Positions 19,860 through 32,408 of a stretch of DNA of 64,000 nucleotides are shown here, one piece after another. The stretch is taken from NCBI RefSeq assembly GCF_020166395.1, contig NZ_JAIQXU010000022.1:1-64000 (forward strand). Direction: 5' to 3'. The position numbers and the translations under genes are program-made. Below the pieces are notes generated by a model. The model had not been told where the DNA came from. It ran no database searches and was given only the letters and a program-made list of their open reading frames with translations. The stretch is from Deinococcus betulae (GTDB lineage: Bacteria; Deinococcota; Deinococci; Deinococcales; Deinococcaceae). Numbering within the stretch: position 1 is the stretch's first letter; every line of letters starts with the position of its first letter.

Positions 19860-21023
19860 ATGACCCATGAATCGACTGGCGGCGTGAGCAAGCGCAGCCT
19901 GCTGCTGCTGGGGGGCCTAGCGGCCCTGGCCCTGAACAAAGACACGCGCCGCGCCCTGGTGGACGGCAGCCGCAATGCCTGGACCGGGACTCAGGACACC
20001 CTGAGCGGGACCGTGGCCCCGGCCCTGCTGACAGCCGCCGCCCACGCCCGCGACGCCGCTCTGCAAGGCGCGCATCAGGTCTCGGACGTGGTCAGTCACA
20101 CGGCCCAGACCCTGCGGGAGGAAGGCCTGCCCCGCGCCAGCGCCCTGCTGGGCAGCGCAGTTGAAGGTGCTGGTGTGCTGGCAGGCAGTGCCCAGGAACG
20201 CGCCCTGCACCTGGCCGGCGAGGCAGGAGAGGTCACGCGCCAGGCCGCCACGCTTAGCGGTCACCGGGCGCAGCAGGTGTGGCAGGCGGCGCAGGCCGGC
20301 GCCGGACACACCATTCAGGACGCCCAGAGCGCCGGGCGCGAGCTGCTGGCGACCGTCCAGGACCGTGTGGGGCACGCCTTGCACGAAGCCGCCGACGGCG
20401 CCGAGGCCCGCAAACGCCGCGCCGAGCGCACCCTGCGCCAGGCCCGCCGCGACGCGCTGCGCGAGTTACAAAGTGGCCGCAAAGTGCTGAAGAGTCACCA
20501 GCTGGAAAAGGCCGTGGCCAAGCGCGTCGCGCCACTGGAAAAGAAACTGACCCAGGAGCTCAAGCTGCTGGACAAACAGGCCAGGCATGCCCGCCGCGAT
20601 GACCGGCACGGCTCGGGTGTGGGCGGCGGCCTGGTGGCCCTGGCCCTGCTGGGGACCGGCATCGTGGTGCTAGCACGGGTGCCTGCTGCCCGGCAGGGCA
20701 TCTTGAACGCCGTCGAGGGTGTCAATCCCGACGCCGCCGAAGCCCTGCGCAAGGCCGGCCGTGACGCCCGGAACCTCATTGGCACCGCCTGGCTGGAGCG
20801 GATTGAGGAAGAGAAGGTGACCCCAGCCCCCGGCGCGGCGCGCAGCACCCAGGCCGCCACGACCGGCGCCACCTGGGGCGGGGCCGTGGCGCCTGACGCC
20901 CCGGCAGCCGCCAGGACAGCGGCGGAAACTGAGAAAGCCAGTTCAGAGGCGACTCAAGTTAAGAAGGACGACGCGCCCAAAGCCGAGGCCAAAGGCACCA
21001 AGCCCGCCAACCCCACCAACTAA
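19860..21023 (+). CDS. Large Ala-rich membrane-associated protein of unknown function
   Basis: A 387-residue protein. It has a short hydrophobic segment (about residues 12-26), a long Ala/Gln/His amphipathic helical stretch (about 30-180) rich in heptad-like patterns, a strongly basic region (about 180-255), a true transmembrane helix (about 259-276: GGGLVALALLGTGIVVLARV), and a low-complexity Ala/Lys/Thr tail. It resembles LEA/apolipoprotein-like helical proteins in composition, which in Deinococcus are linked to desiccation tolerance, but I see no defined LEA motif, so that is only a suggestion. AAGGAG lies about 8 nt before the ATG; a terminator follows. Confidence 0.65.
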   Translation: MTHESTGGVSKRSLLLLGGLAALALNKDTRRALVDGSRNAWTGTQDTLSGTVAPALLTAAAHARDAALQGAHQVSDVVSHTAQTLREEGLPRASALLGSAVEGAGVLAGSAQERALHLAGEAGEVTRQAATLSGHRAQQVWQAAQAGAGHTIQDAQSAGRELLATVQDRVGHALHEAADGAEARKRRAERTLRQARRDALRELQSGRKVLKSHQLEKAVAKRVAPLEKKLTQELKLLDKQARHARRDDRHGSGVGGGLVALALLGTGIVVLARVPAARQGILNAVEGVNPDAAEALRKAGRDARNLIGTAWLERIEEEKVTPAPGAARSTQAATTGATWGGAVAPDAPAAARTAAETEKASSEATQVKKDDAPKAEAKGTKPANPTN

Positions 21024-21037
21024 GCGAGCGTTCTCAC

Positions 21038-21072
21038 GCGCCGTCTGCCCAGTCTGGGCGGCGGCGCTTTTG
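21038..21072 (+). terminator. Terminator after the Ala-rich gene
   Basis: An imperfect GC-rich hairpin (GCGCCG..CTGCCCAG with CTGGGCGGCGGCGC) followed by TTTTGCGTTTT, 15 bp after the stop. Confidence 0.75.
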
Positions 21073-21251
21073 CGTTTTCAGTCGCAAAGGATGTGGCTCT
21101 GGTGTCCATCTTGAATGGACAGACTGTTTAGCAGATGTGTCTTCTGTGTGGCCTCAGGTTGGCAGAGGAGAGGCCAGAACGTTGTCTAGCTGGCTCTTGT
21201 CAGGTTTCGGCCATTCTGGGTCAGTCCACTGCCTTTGTTCCCTGAGATGTG

Positions 21252-21270
21252 ACACCACTAAAGTTGGTGT
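21252..21270. promoter_or_regulatory. Inverted repeat upstream of pckA
   Basis: ACACCA-CTAAAGT-TGGTGT, a 6-bp perfect inverted repeat with a 7-nt centre, about 90 bp before the pckA ATG. Its position and symmetry fit an operator for a dimeric regulator, but no promoter could be placed with confidence. Confidence 0.35.
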
Positions 21271-21361
21271 GGAACCGTTTCCTGAGCGACAATTCCGGGA
21301 ACGCTTCGCACACGAACTCCTGTCTTTCCCGGTCCACAGAGGCCGCGCCCCGGAGGTTTCC

Positions 21362-22948
<1,587 letters not shown>

Positions 22949-22965
22949 GCAAAAAGGCGGAGGGA

Positions 22966-22997
22966 GGCGTCAGGGGATTGCTCCCCTGGCGCCTTTC
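22966..22997 (+). terminator. Terminator of pckA
   Basis: GGCGTCAGGGG-ATTG-CTCCCCTGGCGCC followed by TTTC, 18 bp after the stop. Confidence 0.8.
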
Positions 22998-23125
22998 GTA
23001 TACAGGGGCCGCTAAGAGAACGGTGCCCCTGTGAAGAGGAGCTGATGCCGAGCCGCGAGCAGGGCGCCGTGCTGGTTGACCCCTCTGGTCGTCAGGCGCG
23101 CTTCCCTTCCTGCCGTGTCCTTTCA

Positions 23126-23164
23126 AAACAAAAAACAGACCTCAGGGCATCATCCTGAGGTCTG
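23126..23164 (-). terminator. Terminator of the maltose-type transporter operon
   Basis: On the minus strand CAGACCTCAGG-ATGATGC-CCTGAGGTCTG is followed by TTTTTTGTTTTG. It lies about 30 bp past the malG-like stop and is the best intrinsic terminator in the window. Confidence 0.93.
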
Positions 23165-23195
23165 TCTTGAAGGAGAACGATCCGTCGGCTGAGGC

Positions 23196-25984
<2,789 letters not shown>

Positions 25985-26283
25985 GTGGCGTCGAGACCTC
26001 CCTGGCGTAAGTGCCGGCGTGGAACGAAAAGGAAGTGAACCGCCGTGTCAAGAATGGGTGTCTGTACGGTACTCCACAGGATGCCCAGACACGTCAGGTT
26101 AAGGAAGTCACCGTTCATCTTCCGGTGAACAGAGGGAAAAAGACGTGGCGGCAGCACTGGAGCGGTTCCGGCACTTTCCTGGAAACGCGGAATGTGTGCC
26201 GTCACGTTCTGAATGGCCAGCACAAGGCCCTGGGCCTGGGCCGCACAAAAATGTCCGGCGGCGGCAGGGACCGCCGGGCCGGA

Positions 26284-26315
26284 CAACCGGGGGAACACGC
26301 CGGGCATGTTCCCCC
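26284..26315 (-). other. Stem-loop between malE-like and malF-like genes
   Basis: On the minus strand GGGGGAACA-TGCCCGGCG-TGTTCCCCC forms a 9-bp perfect stem within the 340-bp malE-malF spacer, right after the malE stop and without a T run. In E. coli a comparable intercistronic hairpin protects malE mRNA and allows more binding protein than permease; a similar role is inferred. The rest of the spacer (25985-26283) shows no gene. Confidence 0.6.
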
Positions 26316-26324
26316 AGAGAGGCA

Positions 26325-27506
26325 TTACTTGATGTTGCTGTTAATTTCCTGCACGGCCTTGTCCAGAATCTGCGAGTAGTTCTGGTTGGCCTTTTGCACG
26401 CTCTGGGCAATGGCGCTGCTCCAGGGGCTCCAGACGGCGCCCATCTGGGGCACGTTGGGCATGGGGGTGCCGGCGCTGATGCTCTTGCCGAAGCCCACGA
26501 CCACGGGGTCGGTCTTCAGCTTGGTGCGGGCCGAGAGGCTGACCGGGATGCGGCCGCCCGCCTTGTTAAAGGCCACCTGCGCGTCGCTGGCAGAGATCTG
26601 CTTGGCAAATTGAGCCGCCACGGCCTTCTGCTTGCTGTAGGCGTTCATCATGGTGCCCTGCACGCCCACGAAGGGGCTCCACTTGCCGCTGGCGCCGGGA
26701 GGGGTGGGGAAGGTGGCGATGCCGTAGTCAATGCCCGCCTTCTTGATGTCTCCCATGTCCCAGGGGCCGGTCAGGAACATCGCCAGGCGGCCGTCCACGA
26801 AGGCGCTCTTGGCGGCGCCGCCGTCCACACCTTCAGGAACGAGGTTGTACTTGTAGCGCAGGTCGTTCAGGAACGCGCTGGCCTTGTCGGCGCCCGTGTT
26901 GGCCAGGCCCACGTCCTTGACGTTCAGGGTGCCGCTGTTGTTCTTGAACACATAGCCGCCGTACGCGCTGATGATGCCGTACTGCATGTAGGCGTTGCTC
27001 AGGTCGGCCAGGTAACCGAACTTGCCGCTGCCCGTGTTCTTCTGGGCGGCAGCCAGAAACTGCGTCCAGTTGGTCGGCGCCGTGGCCACCAGTTTCTTGT
27101 TGTACACCACGGCCACGGCTTCGGCGAACATGGGGATACCGAACAGTTTGCCCTGGTAAGTCATGGCGTTCAGACCGGTCTTGTCGTAGTCGGTGCGCGA
27201 GGTCACGTACTTGTCCATCGGCTCGATGACGCCGGCGGCGGCCAGCTGGCCCAGGCGGTCCTGGGGCAGGGTGGTCACGAGGTCAGGGCCCTGGCCCTTG
27301 GGGGCGCTCTGAATGAGCTTGTCAGGAATTTGATCAAACGGCACCGTCACCAGATTGACCGTGTGGCCGGTCTTGGCCTTGAACTGCGCGGCCTGTGTGC
27401 GCAGCCAGCCCAGCTCGGCGTCCCCGAAGTGCGACCAGACCGTGATGGTCGCGGCGCTGGCTTGACCCAGCAGAGCAAGAGACAGAACCGTCAGTGCTTT
27501 TTTCAT
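26325..27506 (-). CDS. malE: Sugar ABC transporter substrate-binding protein, MalE-like
   Basis: A 393-residue exported protein: signal peptide (MKKALTVLSLALLGQASA, residues 1-18) and a cluster-1 binding fold (ITVWSHFGDAELGWL, GIPMFAEAVAVVYNKKLV, GRLAMFLTGPWDMGDI, FVGVQGTMMNAYSK). It captures maltose/maltodextrin-like sugars for the downstream permeases. AAGGAG lies 5-6 nt before the ATG. The promoter with a ~130-nt leader is upstream, and a perfect inverted repeat sits 18 bp before the ATG. Confidence 0.92.
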   Translation of the reverse strand: MKKALTVLSLALLGQASAATITVWSHFGDAELGWLRTQAAQFKAKTGHTVNLVTVPFDQIPDKLIQSAPKGQGPDLVTTLPQDRLGQLAAAGVIEPMDKYVTSRTDYDKTGLNAMTYQGKLFGIPMFAEAVAVVYNKKLVATAPTNWTQFLAAAQKNTGSGKFGYLADLSNAYMQYGIISAYGGYVFKNNSGTLNVKDVGLANTGADKASAFLNDLRYKYNLVPEGVDGGAAKSAFVDGRLAMFLTGPWDMGDIKKAGIDYGIATFPTPPGASGKWSPFVGVQGTMMNAYSKQKAVAAQFAKQISASDAQVAFNKAGGRIPVSLSARTKLKTDPVVVGFGKSISAGTPMPNVPQMGAVWSPWSSAIAQSVQKANQNYSQILDKAVQEINSNIK

Positions 27507-27524
27507 AGGGCTCCTTTGTGGGCA

Positions 27525-27539
27525 GCGATTGTGAATCGC
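27525..27539. promoter_or_regulatory. Inverted repeat in malE leader, possible operator
   Basis: GCGATT-GTG-AATCGC, a perfect 6-bp inverted repeat, just upstream of the malE-like ribosome site. A second palindrome CCAATTGG follows at 27542-27549. Symmetric sites here would suit a LacI/MalR-type repressor acting downstream of the start of transcription. No regulator gene is in the window. Confidence 0.45.
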
Positions 27540-27596
27540 TTCCAATTGGACATTGCAATTCCCAGGGGCCTTCCACTGTTGGGGGCCGCCTGGCGT

Positions 27597-27616
27597 GCCG
27601 AGGTGAGCGCCTCGGC
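27597..27616. other. Stem-loop in malE leader
   Basis: GCCGAGG-TGAGCG-CCTCGGC, a perfect 7-bp stem with 6-nt loop in the predicted 5' untranslated region, 30 bp after the -10 element. It may stabilise the leader; no T run follows. Confidence 0.4.
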
Positions 27617-27646
27617 GGAGAAGTGTATTCCGGTTGCTCAGAAAAT

Positions 27647-27675
27647 AGTATAGACCTCTGATTCCCGCTTGACAA
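27647..27675 (-). promoter_or_regulatory. Sigma-70 promoter of the malE-malF-malG operon
   Basis: Minus strand: -35 TTGTCA (27675-27670), exactly 17 bp, -10 TATACT (27652-27647). The predicted start of transcription is near 27640, leaving a leader of about 134 nt. Confidence 0.85.
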
Positions 27676-27800
27676 TGTGCTGAGACCACAGCTTTTTCAC
27701 GTCCCAGTCAGTCCTGAGTCACCTTTGACGGGGACAGAGAAGTGGCGTGGCCTCTTCCTGCAAAACCCACAGGTCCACTGATGGCCGAACCCGACGGGAG

Positions 27801-27842
27801 AAAACAGTTTGAGATGCAGTTGCTCTGGCTTGAAACTGTTTT
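27801..27842. repeat. 10-bp inverted repeat upstream of the RsmB-like gene
   Basis: AAAACAGTTT and its perfect complement AAACTGTTTT are separated by 22 bp, about 65 bp before the -10 of the next gene. Possible regulatory site or terminator-like fold; no function is supported. Confidence 0.35.
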
Positions 27843-27919
27843 GCAAGCCTTCTTTCAAGGGGTGTGGCCAGCCAGGCCAGGGGGCGTCTGGCCCATGCGG
27901 GGGCGCGTACACTGCCCGG

Positions 27920-29194
27920 ATGACTGACGCCTCTCGCCTGTCCCGTGACCGACCGGGACCTTTCAATCCTGCGCGTGAACTGTCGGTGCGTGTGCTGCTG
28001 CGGGTGCTGGCCGGCGACACCTTTGCCGCGCCTGCACTGGACGCGGCGCTGTCTCAGGCCCGGCTGCCCGGCCGGGACGCTGGCCTGGCCACCCATATCG
28101 TGTACGGCACGCTGCGGCACCTGCCCAGCCTGAGCAATGCTCTCTTGCCGCTGCTGCGCGGCGAGACCCACCCAAAGGCGCGCGCCCTGTTGCTGGCCGG
28201 TGCCTTCGAGAAACTGTATCTGGAGACGCCGCCGCACGCGGTAGTCAGCGAATATGTGAATCTGGCCCGCACCGCGCGCTTGGCGCCGCCGGGTCTGGTC
28301 AATGCGGTGCTGCGCCGCGTGGAACGCGCGGCCGACGCTGAAAATCAGGAGTTACCGGCCTGGCTGGCGGCGGTGTACCGGGACGCTTACGGCGAGGCGG
28401 CCGGGCGCGTGATGGCCGACCTGCTTCAGCCTCAGCCCCTGTGGCTGAGCCTGTCGGACGCCGGGGTCAGGACGCTGGAAGAGGAAGGCAGCGTGGTGGA
28501 AAGCGGCCCGCAGGGGGTTGACCGCGTGAACCTGGACCGGCCCTTGCGCCAGACCGCTGCCTTTGCCCAGGGGCAGGCCCAGCCGATTAACCCGGCCAGC
28601 CGCGCCTGCGTGGACGCCCTGGGCGACGTGCGGGGCGCGCGGGTGCTGGACCTGGCGGGCGGCGCGGGCGTGAAAGCCGCCATGCTGGCCACCGAGGGTG
28701 CGCAGGTGACCAGTGTGGACATCGAGCCGCGTAAGCACGAGGCGGCGCGCAAGAACCTGCGCCGCCTGGGCCTGAAGGCCGATTTCATCTCGCACGACCT
28801 GACGCAGCCTCTGCCTCTGGCCCCGGCGCCGTTCGTGCTGCTGGACGCCCCCTGCACGGGCAGCGGCACTCTGCGCAGTCATCCGGAAATCAAGCTGCGC
28901 CTGACCCCGGAAGCCGTGAAGGAGATGGCGCATTTGCAGGCCCAGATGCTGCCCAGCGCCGCCGCTCTGGTGCAGCCAGGGGGCACACTGGTGTATTCAG
29001 TGTGCAGCGTGACGCCCCAGGAGGGGCCAGAGGTGGTGGCGGCGTTCCTGAACACCCACCCCGACTTTGAGGCGCAGGCCGTGCCGAACCTGGAAGTCCC
29101 CAGTGTGCCGGCCGGCCCCGGCGTGCTGACGGTGCCCGAAGGCGGGATAGACGGCTTTTTTATCGCGCGGCTGCGGCGAAAGGGCGGCGACTAA
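27920..29194 (+). CDS. rsmB: RsmB-type 16S rRNA cytosine-C5 methyltransferase
   Basis: A 424-residue protein: NusB-like RNA-binding domain (about residues 10-140, [14 protein letters not shown]) followed by a NOL1/NOP2/Sun methyltransferase domain. The releasing and catalytic cysteines are both present in [17 protein letters not shown] and [11 protein letters not shown]. The SAM loop reads [12 protein letters not shown] where the family usually has DxCAAPGGK, an unusual substitution. The expected product is m5C967 in 16S rRNA. TACACT at 27908-27913 ends 6 nt before the ATG, with no Shine-Dalgarno, so it is probably leaderless. Confidence 0.85.
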   Translation: MTDASRLSRDRPGPFNPARELSVRVLLRVLAGDTFAAPALDAALSQARLPGRDAGLATHIVYGTLRHLPSLSNALLPLLRGETHPKARALLLAGAFEKLYLETPPHAVVSEYVNLARTARLAPPGLVNAVLRRVERAADAENQELPAWLAAVYRDAYGEAAGRVMADLLQPQPLWLSLSDAGVRTLEEEGSVVESGPQGVDRVNLDRPLRQTAAFAQGQAQPINPASRACVDALGDVRGARVLDLAGGAGVKAAMLATEGAQVTSVDIEPRKHEAARKNLRRLGLKADFISHDLTQPLPLAPAPFVLLDAPCTGSGTLRSHPEIKLRLTPEAVKEMAHLQAQMLPSAAALVQPGGTLVYSVCSVTPQEGPEVVAAFLNTHPDFEAQAVPNLEVPSVPAGPGVLTVPEGGIDGFFIARLRRKGGD

Positions 29195-29511
29195 ACATCA
29201 TGCCTCTGGCCCTGACACGTCAGCGGGAGTTTCGGCGCCGGTCCGTTCGGGCTGGGAGGCCACTGGGCCCAGGGTTTGCCACGCCAGATGGTCCAGAGCG
29301 CCGCGTTCCAGCGTGACCGCCCACCTGTCCCCCACGGCCAGGCCATCAGCGCCGCTTGCAAGAGGACGGTGCGTCCGGGGAAGTCCAGCCGCGCGGCCGC
29401 CAATCGCTCACCTCTGAGCAGGATGCCCGCCGCCCAGGCCTGCGCCGCCGCCTCGGGCAGCCAGTGGGCAAAGGCCGCCCCAATATCGCTGCCAGGCGCC
29501 AGCAGCACTGA

Positions 29512-29644
29512 TACGGACTCGGATTGCATCGTTTGCAAAAACGATGCAATCCGAGCAGAGCGAGAAGGAGAGAAACGGGTTCCGGGCGTGGAGTTTACAA
29601 ACCAGTTCTGTTCTGGTTTGTAAATGAAACAGACGGAATTCGTA
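29512..29644 (+). repeat. MITE-like element copy 1 (133 bp)
   Basis: Terminal inverted repeats are TACGGACTCGG on the left and, on the other strand, TACGAATTCCG on the right. Flanks are TGA (29509-29511) and CGA (29645-29647), a 3-bp target duplication with one mismatch. Two internal palindromes are visible: GATTGCATCGTTTGC with its partner, and CAAACCAG/CTGGTTTG. It interrupts the pseudogene at 29191-30332. Confidence 0.9.
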
Positions 29645-29869
29645 CGACAGGCCCCCACCCTTCCCGGACCAGTGCAGGCCCAGCGGACACGTGAGCCGCA
29701 GTCCTGGTCCGGCGTCTGGGCCATAGGTGGCCGCCTCCATTCCCGGCAGCGCCAGAGGACCGCTGGGCCAGGGCGGCGTGACGCCCAGCAGCTCCCCTGA
29801 ATTCAGCCAGTACAGCTGGGGAAACTGAGCAAAACCAGTGAAAGAGAGGTGGGCAGGGTCAAGGCCTGA

Positions 29870-30002
29870 TACGAGCTCGGATTGAATCGCTTGCAAAAGC
29901 GGTTCAATCCGAGCGAAGCGAGGAGGAGCAAAACGGGTTCCGGGCGTGGAGCCGGCACATCGGCTCTTTCCCGATGTGTCGGCGGAACAGACGGAATCCG
30001 TA
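29870..30002 (+). repeat. MITE-like element copy 2 (133 bp)
   Basis: Ends are TACGAGCTCGG and (complement) TACGGATTCCG, with perfect TGA duplications at 29867-29869 and 30003-30005. It shares the central ACGGGTTCCGGGCGTGGAG block with copies 1 and 3, while both internal hairpins keep base-pairing despite changed sequence (TTGAATCGCTTGC/GCGGTTCAA; GGCACATCGG/CCGATGTG), which suggests the folds are conserved. It interrupts the same pseudogene. Confidence 0.92.
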
Positions 30003-30345
30003 TGACTTGCTCAGGGCCGCCTCGACCTCCCTGAACACCTGGGCGCGTGCCTGGACATCGGCCACGGGCAGGGTCAGCCGCACCTGGGTTTCCCCGCGCC
30101 GTGAATGGAAGAGGCCCAGCGGGGTGACGCCGGGCGGCCACACAACCCCGCGCAGTTCGGGCGGGAGGCTTCCCAGCTGCCGCATCCGGCGTGGGTCAGG
30201 AGGTTGCGGCTGGGGGTGCCGAAAGACCGCCAGCGCGAACCTCAGCCGCGCCAGCCAGCGCCAGCGTTCCGGCACACCGAGCGCCAGCTCACCCTGCACC
30301 GGCCAGAACCACCGCCGCTCTCCTCTTTTCATATGTCCACAATAA

Positions 30346-30375
30346 AATCGGGCCGCGCGCAGCGACCCGGTACCT
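30346..30375 (-). terminator. Probable terminator of deoD
   Basis: On the minus strand an imperfect GC-rich hairpin (CGGGTCGC..GCGCGGCCCG) is followed by ATTTTATT, 15 bp past the deoD stop. The same T/A-rich tract supplies the -10 element of the downstream pseudogene. Confidence 0.6.
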
Positions 30376-30389
30376 CAGCAGAATCTGGT

Positions 30390-31097
<708 letters not shown>

Positions 31098-31137
31098 GCG
31101 CTACAGGCTAGCAGGGGGCCGGGGACGGGCGTCCCGG

Positions 31138-32316
31138 TCAGGAAAGGTGGGCCAGTGCCGCCGTGAAGAAGGCCTCTGGGTCCAGCGTGCCCCCCTGGGC
31201 CAGGTCAGGGCGGCCCCCACCCTTGCCGCCGGTCTGGGCCAGCGCGGCTTTCAGGACTGCGGCGGCGTTCACGTCAGGCGCGCTGCTGCCCACCCCGCAG
31301 CGGCCCACAGCGGTCACGGCCAGTACCACGGTGGCCGGGGGCAGGTCGCTCAGGGCGGCTTGCAGGCCGGCGGTGTCTGGGAGGTGCACCGTTTTTACAG
31401 TCAGGTCACCACGCACCTGGACGGGCGCCGCGTCGCGCAGGGTCCGGGCGTGGGTGGCGTGCAGGGCATCCAGTTGTGCCTGAAGGGCCACGTGGCTGGC
31501 GCTCAGGGCCTCGACCCGTTCCGGCAGGCGCTCGACTGGCACGCTAAATCCCTGGGCCAGCGCCCGTGTGCTGGTGTAGACCCCGCTCAGGTACGCGCTC
31601 GCCTCTTCGCCCGCCATAAAAGTGACGCGGGTCACGCCGCCTTTAATCCGCTCGGTGCGCAGCACCACCACCGGCGCGGCCAGGCTCGCGCGCGGCACAT
31701 GGGTGCCTCCGCAGGCGCTGACATCAAAGGGGTGCCCAGCCTCGTCCCGGAAAATCACCAGCCGCACCTCGCCGCGCACCTGTGTCTCCCGGCGCAGCGG
31801 ATAGCGGCCCAGGTCGGCCTCGGGGACCACGGGCGTCTCCAGGGTCAGGTCGGTGCGGCCGAGGGTCTCGCGCAGCAGCGTTTCTGCGGCGCGCACGTGC
31901 AGCTCCGCCGGGTCGCCCAGCAGGTCCAGGGTGCATTCGGGGCTAGCCATGTTCACGGCGGCCACCGTAAAGGCGGGGTTGACCCGAAAGAACGCCTGCG
32001 CCAGCAGATGCTCGCCGCTGTGGCGCTGCATGTGGCGCCAGCGGCGCGCGGCGTCCACCTCGCCTGTTATGTCGGCGCCCACCGGGGGCAGGTCGCCTGT
32101 CAGGCGGTGCCACACCTGCCCCGTGGCCTTGTCCTTGCGGCTGCCTGTCACCGCCGCCTCTGCGCCCGCCCAGCGCAGCGTGCCGGTGTCGGCGGCCTGG
32201 CCACCAGCTTCCGGGTACAGGGCGGTGGCGTCCAGGGTGACTTCCTGGCCCTGCACGGCCTGAACCTGCGCGGCAAACGTCAGCTGGGTGCTGTGGTGGT
32301 ACAGGGGATGGGTCAT
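31138..32316 (-). CDS. Alanyl-tRNA editing protein (AlaX-L/DHHA1 type)
   Basis: A 392-residue stand-alone editing protein that hydrolyses mischarged Ser-/Gly-tRNA(Ala). The N-terminal beta-barrel has LYPEAGGQAADTG; the zinc site is formed by HxxxH (residues 99-103, HSGEH) and the CGGTH motif. A C-terminal DHHA1 domain ends with GGKGGGRPDLAQGG. TACCCT (minus strand, 32329-32324) stands 7 nt before the ATG at 32316, which settles the start. Divergent from glgP. Confidence 0.92.
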   Translation of the reverse strand: MTHPLYHHSTQLTFAAQVQAVQGQEVTLDATALYPEAGGQAADTGTLRWAGAEAAVTGSRKDKATGQVWHRLTGDLPPVGADITGEVDAARRWRHMQRHSGEHLLAQAFFRVNPAFTVAAVNMASPECTLDLLGDPAELHVRAAETLLRETLGRTDLTLETPVVPEADLGRYPLRRETQVRGEVRLVIFRDEAGHPFDVSACGGTHVPRASLAAPVVVLRTERIKGGVTRVTFMAGEEASAYLSGVYTSTRALAQGFSVPVERLPERVEALSASHVALQAQLDALHATHARTLRDAAPVQVRGDLTVKTVHLPDTAGLQAALSDLPPATVVLAVTAVGRCGVGSSAPDVNAAAVLKAALAQTGGKGGGRPDLAQGGTLDPEAFFTAALAHLS

Positions 32317-32408
32317 GCGGGCTAGGGTAGCGCCCACCCGCTTCCGGCGCGCCGTCTTCAGCCCAGCTCCCAAAGAGAGAGGAAGCCTTCGTGTAAGCTC
32401 AGCTCTGT

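Larger units (their letters stand above)
29191..30332 (-). pseudogene. Gene of unknown function split by two MITE insertions
   Basis: Three coding blocks in three frames (30332-30003, 29866-29648, 29508-29191) are separated by two 133-bp repeats. Deleting each element with one copy of its 3-bp target duplication leaves 870 bp, exactly 290 codons, and joins the blocks in frame: EAALSK to SGLDPAHLSF and GKGGGLS to VLLAPGSDI. The restored 289-residue protein is Trp/Pro-rich and matches no family I recognise. TATTGT at 30339-30344 (minus strand) lies 6 nt before its ATG. The 3' end overlaps the convergent methyltransferase by 4 bp. As it stands it cannot make full-length protein. Confidence 0.85.
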
